Assembly (NCBI RefSeq): GCF_018596315.1
Contig: NZ_JAHEAG010000030.1
Location: 27,908 to 91,907 of the forward strand
DNA length: 64,000 nucleotides
Reading direction: 5' to 3'
From: Bradyrhizobium sp. SRL28
Lineage (GTDB): Bacteria; Pseudomonadota; Alphaproteobacteria; Rhizobiales; Xanthobacteraceae
Position numbers and translations under genes: made by a program. Of the stretch, positions 25,125 to 32,349 are shown piece after piece (within the stretch, counting starts at the first letter, position 1; each line of letters opens with the position of its first letter). The notes under the pieces were generated by a model that was given only the letters and a program-made list of their open reading frames with translations, searched no databases and was not told where the DNA came from.

Positions 25125-25892
25125 TTACGATCGATTGCTCGACGCGCGTGGCGCCAGATAGACTCTGCCCAGCAACTCCTCAAAATGCTGCCCGACTGTC
25201 GCATCGCAGAGGCAAGATTTCTGGCGCAGCGCAGCGGCGTCGCTAACCAGGAATGATCCGCGCCCGGTCTCAAGAATGCCTTCGGCTTTGAACGTTTCGA
25301 TCACCCTGCTGGCATAGCTACGCCCCACGCCCAGCATATTTGCGAGCTGGTCGTGCGTAAGGGGAACGAGATCATGGCCGGTTCGCTCCATGATCGCGAC
25401 GATCCATTTGGCGGCGCGCTCTTCTATCGAATGCGCGGCGTTGCAAGCGACCGACTGAACCGTCTGCGCGAACAGGCAGTCGGCATAACGCGCAAACGCA
25501 TCCATCAGCGTAGACGATTTCCGCTTGGCTGTTTCGAGCTTGGCGATCGGCAATCGGATAAATGGGCCGGCCAACCTCACGACGATGCGAGTGTATGCCG
25601 GGAGTCTTGCGCGGCTGACGATGCCTCCAACGGCTCCGTCACTTCCGATCTGGACCGCGTCGATCTCGCGACCGTCTTCCATTACGACCACGAACGAAAC
25701 CAGGCTGGGGCCGCACGGAAAGTGGATCATCTCAACCTGGTCGCCTGGGCCGCAGAGCACCAGTCCCTCTGGGAGGTCGACTTTGTCCAGGTAAGGCGCG
25801 AGCAGACCGAAGTCGCTGTCACTGATGCATCGCAGCAAACTGTTAAACGAACGACTCCTGCTCGGCACCCGACGATCCCCTTCGCAAATCAC
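25125..25892 (-). CDS. Crp/Fnr-family transcriptional regulator
   Basis: 255 residues. An N-terminal cyclic-nucleotide-binding-like beta barrel (LLAPYLDKVDLPEGLVLCGPGDQVEMIHFPCGPSLVS) is followed by a dimer helix and a winged HTH (VPLTHDQLANMLGVGRSYASRVIETFKAEGILETGRGSFLV). The barrel lacks the RxS phosphate-binding motif of CRP and the FNR cysteine set at the N-terminus, so the signal is unknown. It is close to small Crp-like repressors/activators common in Bradyrhizobium. Upstream are two 15-base direct repeats (25971 and 26063) that could be control sites. Confidence 0.8.
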   Translation of the reverse strand: MICEGDRRVPSRSRSFNSLLRCISDSDFGLLAPYLDKVDLPEGLVLCGPGDQVEMIHFPCGPSLVSFVVVMEDGREIDAVQIGSDGAVGGIVSRARLPAYTRIVVRLAGPFIRLPIAKLETAKRKSSTLMDAFARYADCLFAQTVQSVACNAAHSIEERAAKWIVAIMERTGHDLVPLTHDQLANMLGVGRSYASRVIETFKAEGILETGRGSFLVSDAAALRQKSCLCDATVGQHFEELLGRVYLAPRASSNRS

Positions 25893-25970
25893 CTGCCGAC
25901 GTCCCGCATTGTCTGCGCGACGTCATGCAGCGAAAAGAAAGGCGATATCGGGTACCCACAAACTTCGTCG

Positions 25971-26077
25971 GTACTAAAGTGCACACAAGCAAGAATAAAG
26001 CTTGCCGTCGAATGGCGCTCCAGGCCTCCGGAAGGGCGGCGGTGCCTGCCGAGGTGACTAGTGTACAAAAGTGCACA
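25971..26077. repeat. Two near-identical 15-base direct repeats upstream of the Crp/Fnr gene
   Basis: GTACTAAAGTGCACA (25971-25985) and GTACAAAAGTGCACA (26063-26077) differ at one base and are 92 bases apart, centre to centre. Each contains the palindrome GTGCAC. They may be protein-binding sites or the ends of a small duplication. Confidence 0.5.
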
Positions 26078-26224
26078 AACACGCACCTGCGTCGGTGCTG
26101 CGGGGGAGCGCTGGGGTCATTACATGAGAGCTGAGCTGGTTAGCGTTCTGTTTTATTCTCCGCGCCATGAAAAGCGATCGTGAAATCGAGGTCTTTGTTC
26201 AGGCGGCTTCGCCTTTAAGACCAT

Positions 26225-26872
26225 CTAGCCTTGGCGCAGCGCCACGATGGTGGCGGGCTCGTTGCGCCGCTCGTCCTTAAATTCGATCCGGATCGAGACC
26301 AGATCCGGCAGCCGCTCGGCGCGAACCCAATCGGCACGCCAAGCCGGTTTGACCTTGGCATCGACGGTGCCGAAATAACCAATCCGGATTTCGCGCACGC
26401 CGCTAAGCACCACGACCCGGGTTGCGGCTGGCTCGGGGTTCTCCTTCGAGTGCGCCGCCCCGTTAAGCGCTACGAAGTCCGCAACGATATCGCCGCCGCT
26501 TCGTCGCAAGACGACCTTCTGCGGCCCGCCTCGCAGCGACCGTCCCTCGCTCAACCCCACGAAGGAGATCGCCTCGCCGCGACCGTCGAACCCGATGGCG
26601 TCTTTTGGACCTGCCCCGTCAAACCGGACCGGGAGCGCCGACCCCACCAGCGCAGCGACGGTCTGGATCGCGGCACTGGTCTCACTCCCGATCTCGCTGG
26701 CGCGATCGGCGCCGAAAGCCTGCCGTGCCATCGACAATCCGCCGGCCAGAAAGCCCGTCAGGATCGCCAGGATGGCGAGCGACAGCAGCAGTTCGATCAG
26801 CGTCAGCCCCTGCTCGCCCCGCCGGCGCGCAGCAACGCGGGCGATCAGCCGGCTACGGACCGCGCGCGTCAT
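26225..26872 (-). CDS. gspJ: Type II secretion minor pseudopilin GspJ
   Basis: 215 residues. Prepilin signature QG|LTLIELLLSLAILAILTGFLAGG with Glu at +5 and a basic leader of about 21 residues. The large beta-rich C-terminal domain (IRIGYFGTVDAKVKPAW, VSIRIEFKDE) is typical of GspJ, part of the pseudopilus tip with GspI and GspK. It is the last gene of the leftward gspE-F-H-I-J unit and overlaps gspI by 4 bases. Confidence 0.83.
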   Translation of the reverse strand: MTRAVRSRLIARVAARRRGEQGLTLIELLLSLAILAILTGFLAGGLSMARQAFGADRASEIGSETSAAIQTVAALVGSALPVRFDGAGPKDAIGFDGRGEAISFVGLSEGRSLRGGPQKVVLRRSGGDIVADFVALNGAAHSKENPEPAATRVVVLSGVREIRIGYFGTVDAKVKPAWRADWVRAERLPDLVSIRIEFKDERRNEPATIVALRQG

Positions 26873-27315
26873 GGCTTCGCCTCGGTCGCAAGCTTCAACG
26901 CCGCGAGCTTGATGGCGGTGCCGTCCGGCGCCTCGACGGCTATTTCAACCCAGAACGACTGCAAGGCGCCATTTGCGGGTGCAGGCCGCGCGCCTTGCGC
27001 CGGTCGCGTATCGCCGGCGGGACGAAGTTCCGTGACGGTCTGCCGCCACCGGAATTTGTTCGCAACCAAACCTTCCCGGTAGCCCGGCGCAAGCGCCTCG
27101 GAAATCCCTGCGGCTTCGAGACGGGACTGCGCAACGCGCAGTGCGGTGCGATTGACCTGCGTGCGCGCATCGGAACGCATCGCCACCACCACGCCGGTCG
27201 ATATTGCGCCGAGCCCCAATGCCAGGATGACGAAGGCAACGAGGATTTCGAGCAGCGCAAATCCGCGCTCGCTGCGGCGCTTGATAAATACTCGCCTGGA
27301 TCGCGTGCCCATCAT
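26869..27315 (-). CDS. gspI: Type II secretion minor pseudopilin GspI
   Basis: 148 residues with the prepilin motif RG|FALLEILVAFVILALGLGAI and the small C-terminal domain typical of GspI. A Pro/Ala-rich insertion (RPAGDTRPAQGARPAPANG) sits between its strands. It overlaps gspH and gspJ by 4 bases each. Confidence 0.83.
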   Translation of the reverse strand: MMGTRSRRVFIKRRSERGFALLEILVAFVILALGLGAISTGVVVAMRSDARTQVNRTALRVAQSRLEAAGISEALAPGYREGLVANKFRWRQTVTELRPAGDTRPAQGARPAPANGALQSFWVEIAVEAPDGTAIKLAALKLATEAKP

Positions 27316-27752
27316 TGGATCAACCGCGGTTCGCCGGTCAGCCAGTTGACGGCGATGCGGGCCGATCGCCCATCCAGCGTCAGCGCGATCTCGCCGCCGG
27401 AAGACTGGCCGTCCGGATAGAATCTGATGCCGCCGAGATCGCCGAAGCGTTCCGTCTCGGCAACCACCACCGCGGCAATCATTCCACGCGGCAGATTGTG
27501 CATGGAATTCGGCAGGCCGAACCGGGCTTTCTCCACGTCGATCCGGAACAGCGTTTCGGTATTGCTCGACATCGCCTGCGCGCGGGCCAGTTGAAGCGTC
27601 GCCGTGACGGAGCGGGCCGTGACGGCGACACGGGTGGCCACGGCTTTTGGTTTAGCGGACAGCGTGCCGGCAAGGACAAGCCCGATGATCCCGATGACCA
27701 CCAGCAATTCGGCCAGCGTGAACCCGGCTGATGATCGTGGAGCGCGCTTCAT
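27312..27752 (-). CDS. gspH: Type II secretion minor pseudopilin GspH
   Basis: 146 residues. Leader cleavage in AG|FTLAELLVVIGIIGLVLAG with Glu at +5. The C-terminal region (TETLFRIDVEKARF, GGIRFYPDGQSSGGEIAL, INWLTG-like end) matches GspH/FimT. Its ATG overlaps the gspF stop by 4 bases, so there is no room for gspG, which normally follows gspF. Confidence 0.83.
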   Translation of the reverse strand: MKRAPRSSAGFTLAELLVVIGIIGLVLAGTLSAKPKAVATRVAVTARSVTATLQLARAQAMSSNTETLFRIDVEKARFGLPNSMHNLPRGMIAAVVVAETERFGDLGGIRFYPDGQSSGGEIALTLDGRSARIAVNWLTGEPRLIQ

Positions 27753-29014
27753 TGGAACGCGAGATTGTTGATCGACAGCACGGCGCTCATCACATGCATG
27801 ATGAGCCCGCCGATGCTTCCGCCGATGACCAGGGTCAAAGCCGGCGTCAGCAGGCCGACCATGCGCTCGATGCGCCGCTGCAGGTCGGCCTCGATCACGC
27901 TTGCCACCTGAATGAGCATGGGGCCGAGTTGGCCGGATTCCTCTCCGACGGCGACGAGGCGAAGCGATGCCGGCGGTAACAAGCCATCCCCTTCGAACGC
28001 GCGGTGCAGCGGCGTGCCTTCCGGAACACGCTTGATGGCGCCGTCATAGAGCGCATTCAGATGCCGGTTGGTGACGAGCGCACGCGCGGTCTGCATCGCC
28101 GACATCAACGGCACCCTTGCGACCAGCAGCGTGCCGAGCGCCCGCGCAAAGCCGCCGGCCTCGCGGTTTCGAAGGAGTCCGCCAATCACCGGCAGCGAGC
28201 ATTTCAAACGATCGGCGCCAAGCATAACTTCCGGATTTTGCTTCGCCTTGCCCCACAACACGAAACCCGCTGCACCACAAAGAGCGACTGCCAGCAGGAC
28301 GATCAGCCAGTTGTCCTGAACCTCCTCGAAGAAATGCAGGATGCCGGGAAGCGGAAGGCCGGCATCGACGAAGATCGGCGAGATGCTGGGTATCAGCACG
28401 AACACAATGACCACGACCGACACCAGTGACATCAGGATCAGGATCATGGGATAGACGAGCGCGGAGGCAATCTTGTTGCGAATCTCGAGCCGGCGCGCCA
28501 GCAATTCGGCGATCTGCTTGAGGACCTGCCCGGTAACCCCTCCGGCTTCGCCGGCAGCCAAAATGGCCCGGTAGTCCGATGGAAACACGTCGGGCCGTTG
28601 CGCCATCGCCTCCGAAAGCTGCAATCCGGCCAGAACGTCCTTGAGAAGCCCGTTGGCGAGACGCGCGGTTTTCGGCGCGGCGCCCGGCCCTGCGATGATC
28701 CGGAACGCGGTATCGAGTGTCAGCCCGGAATTGGTCAGCGAAGCCAGTTCGACCGTAAAGGCCGTCAGTTCCTTCAGGCTGAAGCGGTTCGATTGAACGA
28801 GCTCCCGTTTCCAGACCGACGTCTCGGCTTCACGCGCCGGAGCGGATGGCTGGCCCGAGCGTTCCGCCGTCCGGTCAGTCACGCCGTAGGTTTCGAACGG
28901 CGTCAGCCCCGAGCCGTAGAGCGCGTCGATGGCCGCATCGAGGCCTTCGGCAACGATCGTCCCCGCCGTGACCGCGCCTCGCGCCGTATAAGCCTTGTAG
29001 TGAAAAGTTGCCAC
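27749..29014 (-). CDS. gspF: Type II secretion inner-membrane platform protein GspF
   Basis: 421 residues with the two repeated T2SSF cytoplasmic domains (FTVELASLTNSGLTLDTAF and FARALGTLLVARVPLMSAM) and three membrane helices, including MILILMSLVSVVVIVFVLIP and LTPALTLVIGGSIGGLIMHVMSAV. GspF is the polytopic core around which the GspE ATPase turns. The gene starts 14 bases after gspE ends. Confidence 0.92.
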   Translation of the reverse strand: MATFHYKAYTARGAVTAGTIVAEGLDAAIDALYGSGLTPFETYGVTDRTAERSGQPSAPAREAETSVWKRELVQSNRFSLKELTAFTVELASLTNSGLTLDTAFRIIAGPGAAPKTARLANGLLKDVLAGLQLSEAMAQRPDVFPSDYRAILAAGEAGGVTGQVLKQIAELLARRLEIRNKIASALVYPMILILMSLVSVVVIVFVLIPSISPIFVDAGLPLPGILHFFEEVQDNWLIVLLAVALCGAAGFVLWGKAKQNPEVMLGADRLKCSLPVIGGLLRNREAGGFARALGTLLVARVPLMSAMQTARALVTNRHLNALYDGAIKRVPEGTPLHRAFEGDGLLPPASLRLVAVGEESGQLGPMLIQVASVIEADLQRRIERMVGLLTPALTLVIGGSIGGLIMHVMSAVLSINNLAFQ

Positions 29015-29028
29015 AGGCCGTGCTCCCT

Positions 29029-30810
29029 TTACGACGCGCGGGTAACGCGAAGGACTTCTTCGAGCGAAGTCTCGCCGGCCCCGACCTTCAGCAGGCCATC
29101 CTCGTAGAGCGTGTGAAAGCCTGCTTCACGCGCGATCTGCTCGATCGCGCGCTGGTCCTGGCTCCTTCTTCCGATCGTTTCGCGGATCGCGTCGTCGACC
29201 ACCAGCAGTTCCGATATCGTGGTGCGGCCGCTATAACCGGTATTGCCGCACGCCTCGCAGCCAACCGGCTCACGGCTGTGCGACCAATCTATTCGCGGAT
29301 TGCCTGCTATCGCCATCTTGAGTTTGCCATGCGCGCGCTCGCCGTCGCTGTGCGGCCGCGAGCAGACCGGGCAAAGCTTTCTGACCAGACGCTGAGCCAT
29401 CACGCCCGCAATCGTCGAGGCGAGAAGGTAGCGTTCCAGTCCGATGTCGATCAGGCGCGTAATCGCGGCAATCGCACTGTTGGTGTGCAAGGTCGAGAAC
29501 ACCAGATGGCCCGTCAGCGACGCCTGGATGGCGATGCGCGCGGTTTCGAGATCGCGGATTTCGCCGATCATGACGATATCAGGGTCCTGGCGCAGGATTG
29601 AGCGAAGCGCCGTCGGGAAGTCGAGACCAATCTGGGGCTGGACCTGGATCTGATTGATCCCCGAGAGCTGATACTCGATCGGATCTTCCACGGTGAACAG
29701 CTTCAGTTCGGGTCGATTGAGATCCTTCAACGCAGTGTAGAGCGTCGTCGTCTTGCCGCTTCCGGTCGGGCCGGTGACCAGAATGATGCCGTTCGGAAGC
29801 GCCATCAGGCGCTGGAGACATTCTTGCGTCCTGCCGTCGAGCCCGAGCTTGGTGAAGTCGAGCTCCACCCGGGTCCGGTCGAGGATTCTCATCACGACGC
29901 TTTCGCCGAACACCGTCGGCAAGGTCGAGACACGGATGTCGATCTCGACGCCGCGAACCACGGTCTTGATGCGGCCGTCCTGCGGCAATCGCCGCTCGGC
30001 GATGTCAAGCTTGGCCATGATCTTCACGCGCGTCGTCAGTGCTGCCCGCAGCGTCGCGGGCACGAGGCGCTCCTGCTGCAAAAATCCGTCGACGCGGAAT
30101 CGAACGGCGACGGCGTCGCGTCCGGGTTCGATGTGCACGTCGGACGCGCCACGCTCGACGGCCCTTGCAATGATCTGGTTCACCAGACGGATGACCGGCG
30201 CTTCGTTGGCGATATCGCGCAGGCGCTCGACGTCGAATTCGCTGCCGTCGTTGCCTGATATCGCGATGTCGTCGGTTTCCTCAGGCGGCGTCTCGGACGC
30301 CGCGTCCTGATACAGCGTCCGCAAGGCGCGCTCGATTTCCGCCGGAGCAATCACGGCGAGATCGACGCGCACGTCGAGCATGTAGCTGATGGCCTTTACG
30401 GACTCATCGACAAAGGGATCGGCGGTGGCGATCAACAGGCGCCGGCCGTCGAACGAGATCGGCAGGATCCGATTGGTCTTGAGGAAAGAGAACTGCAAGC
30501 GGTCCGGCAGGACGGGACGGGACGGGATTTCCGCCGGTTCGATCAGAGGAAGACCGCAATAGGTCGCGTAGGCCAGACAGAGGTCGGCCTCGGAGATCAG
30601 ACCGAGTTTGACCAGCACGAGATCGAAACGCTCGGAAGCCGCTTCGGCGGCCCGCCGGGCCCGGCCGACGGCGGCGGCATCGACCAGGTCCTTGCCGACC
30701 AGAAGGTCGGCAAACGCCTGCGCGAAGCCGGCGTCCCTTGGCCTTGGCAATTCCGTTCCCCGGCTTGGCGGCGCGGCCGGGCGCAACAATTGCTGGATAT
30801 CGAATGACAT
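29029..30810 (-). CDS. gspE: Type II secretion ATPase GspE with MshEN-like N-terminal domain
   Basis: 593 residues. The N-terminal domain (residues about 18-150, FADLLVGKDLVDAAAVGRAR, LVLVKLGLISEADLCLAYA) resembles the MshEN/T2SSE_N module, a c-di-GMP-binding fold in MshE. The hexameric ATPase core has Walker A GPTGSGKTTTLY, the Asp box region FTVEDPIEYQ, Walker B-like DIVMIGEIRDLETA and HTNSA. A tetracysteine zinc element (CPVC ... CEACGNTGY) is present. GspE powers pseudopilus assembly. It is the first gene of the leftward gsp unit, divergent from gspK over about 150 bases. Confidence 0.93.
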   Translation of the reverse strand: MSFDIQQLLRPAAPPSRGTELPRPRDAGFAQAFADLLVGKDLVDAAAVGRARRAAEAASERFDLVLVKLGLISEADLCLAYATYCGLPLIEPAEIPSRPVLPDRLQFSFLKTNRILPISFDGRRLLIATADPFVDESVKAISYMLDVRVDLAVIAPAEIERALRTLYQDAASETPPEETDDIAISGNDGSEFDVERLRDIANEAPVIRLVNQIIARAVERGASDVHIEPGRDAVAVRFRVDGFLQQERLVPATLRAALTTRVKIMAKLDIAERRLPQDGRIKTVVRGVEIDIRVSTLPTVFGESVVMRILDRTRVELDFTKLGLDGRTQECLQRLMALPNGIILVTGPTGSGKTTTLYTALKDLNRPELKLFTVEDPIEYQLSGINQIQVQPQIGLDFPTALRSILRQDPDIVMIGEIRDLETARIAIQASLTGHLVFSTLHTNSAIAAITRLIDIGLERYLLASTIAGVMAQRLVRKLCPVCSRPHSDGERAHGKLKMAIAGNPRIDWSHSREPVGCEACGNTGYSGRTTISELLVVDDAIRETIGRRSQDQRAIEQIAREAGFHTLYEDGLLKVGAGETSLEEVLRVTRAS

Positions 30811-30958
30811 TCGCGCACTCGGCGGTGGGGTCTGCGTCGGCGCGATTCTAGGGGGTTTTGATTAACCAAAGCTTTGACGCTTTGTTTGCCATTCCCGCGT
30901 AAATATCGACCGAGGACGCAAGGTTAGGCCGCTGGCCGGCCCAGCAAGGCTTATCGAC

Positions 30959-31873
30959 GTGGCAATCCGGCCAAAGGCTCGAACACACCGATTCCCCGTC
31001 CCTGATCGGCCGGAATGCCCCTCCCTGCTCCACTCCAAGGCCCGACAATCAGGCTTCGCACTGGTCGCGGTAATCTGGACGTTGGGCCTGATTACGCTGC
31101 TTGGAATGGCTGTCATCGTCGGCGCGCGTTACCGCACCAAGACGTCGTCGAACTACGCCTCGGTGACCGCAGCCGAGATGGCGGCAGAGAGTGCCGTCAA
31201 CCTGGCGATTGCCACGGCGCTGACTGCTGCGCCCGAACAAGCCGTTAATTTTCCGTTGCGGTGCCGATTGCCCGGCGGCGAACGCGCCACGATCACGGTC
31301 GAGGAAGAGACCGGAAAGATCGACCTGAACACGGCGAGCCCGGCCGCATTGACGCGCCTCTTCACTGCGCTCACGGGCGATCAGTCGAGAGGAGGTCGCA
31401 TCGCCTCGCAGATCCTCGAATTCCGCAATCCCAAGGCGCAGGGCACGGCGGCCACCAAGCCGACCGAAGCACGCTTCACGACCGTGATGCAACTGGACCA
31501 GATCGACGGCATGTCGCCTCGGCTGTTTCGAACAGCGCTTCGCCATGTCACGGTTCGCTCCGGGCGGCCGGAGCCCGACATGGAAGCCGCCTCCCCCGCC
31601 ATGCTTAGACTGCTCAGTGTCGAGCCGAAGCAGGCGACCGCCAAGCGAGGGCTGCCCACAGGCGGCAGCATGACCATCCGCGCGGACATCAGCGCCTCAG
31701 ACGGCACGCGCTTCATACGGGAAGCACTGGTTTCGCTGGAGGGCGGTAACGGGCGCCCCTACGTCATCCGCGAATGGCGGCGCGGGGATATCGATTCATC
31801 AAGCTCGCGGCAGGAGCGTCCCCAAGGCGCGGCGCGCGCGTGCCTGCAAGTGCGCGAAGCAGCGGCAAGCTGA
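30959..31873 (+). CDS. gspK: Type II secretion minor pseudopilin GspK
   Basis: 304 residues. The prepilin-like leader is cleaved in QSG|FALVAVIWTLGLITLLGMAV; the +5 residue is Val rather than Glu, as is usual for the tip protein GspK. The helical GspK domain follows (TGKIDLNTASPAALTRLFTAL, FTTVMQLDQIDGMSPRLF). GspK caps the pseudopilus. The GTG start at 30959 gives a leader of about 32 residues. It is divergent from gspE and convergent with the lipoprotein gene behind gspD, rather than following gspJ as in many clusters. Confidence 0.85.
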   Translation: MAIRPKARTHRFPVPDRPECPSLLHSKARQSGFALVAVIWTLGLITLLGMAVIVGARYRTKTSSNYASVTAAEMAAESAVNLAIATALTAAPEQAVNFPLRCRLPGGERATITVEEETGKIDLNTASPAALTRLFTALTGDQSRGGRIASQILEFRNPKAQGTAATKPTEARFTTVMQLDQIDGMSPRLFRTALRHVTVRSGRPEPDMEAASPAMLRLLSVEPKQATAKRGLPTGGSMTIRADISASDGTRFIREALVSLEGGNGRPYVIREWRRGDIDSSSSRQERPQGAARACLQVREAAAS

Positions 31874-31899
31874 CCTTCCATCGACTCCAAAAGCTGCAA

Positions 31900-32349
31900 C
31901 TAGCCTTTTGAATTGAGCACGACCGGTGGCGGCAGAGGTGGTGGCGGCGGCGGACGGACCGAGCCTTCGAGTTTTAAACGCTCCTCGACGACGGCGGGGC
32001 CCGGCTCCATCACGGTGCAGCCCTTGTAGCGCTGCAGATCCGCCAGCGCGTCGAGCCGCCTGCGTTCATCGATGAGCTGCTTGGGCGCATCCAGCGGATA
32101 TCGTTCGTAGCCGTAGCCGGCCAGCGGCCCCACCGACAGCCAATACTCCAGCCGTGCGGCGCGCCGCGCCGCATAACGGAAGGACGCCGCGATACCGTTG
32201 CAACTCATGGATTCATCGACCGGCAAGACGGCATAGGGCGGCGGCGGTTCGATGATCGGATAGGCATAGGTCACACAGCCGGCCAGCGAGCAGGCCATGC
32301 TCGACAACAGCGAGAAATTCCTCAAACAGGCTGCCGCTCGTTTCGTCAC
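31900..32349 (-). CDS. Lipoprotein encoded behind gspD
   Basis: 149 residues with a signal peptide ending in a lipobox (MACSLAGC). A Pro-rich stretch follows, then a compact middle domain with Cys (ESMSCNGIAASFRYAARRA, LQRYKGCTVMEPGP) and a polyproline tail (RPPPPPPLPPPVVL). It overlaps the gspD stop by 4 bases, so it is translated with the secretin. By position it could be a pilotin-like or secretin-associated factor, but it shows no clear match to GspS. Confidence 0.6.
   Translation of the reverse strand: MTKRAAACLRNFSLLSSMACSLAGCVTYAYPIIEPPPPYAVLPVDESMSCNGIAASFRYAARRAARLEYWLSVGPLAGYGYERYPLDAPKQLIDERRRLDALADLQRYKGCTVMEPGPAVVEERLKLEGSVRPPPPPPLPPPVVLNSKG

Noticed and set aside
29029..30810. 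Type IV pilus (PilB) rather than GspE
   Set aside because: Linked gspF, H, I, J, K, L, M and the GspD secretin place it in a T2SS, and no pilM-P/pilT set is present.
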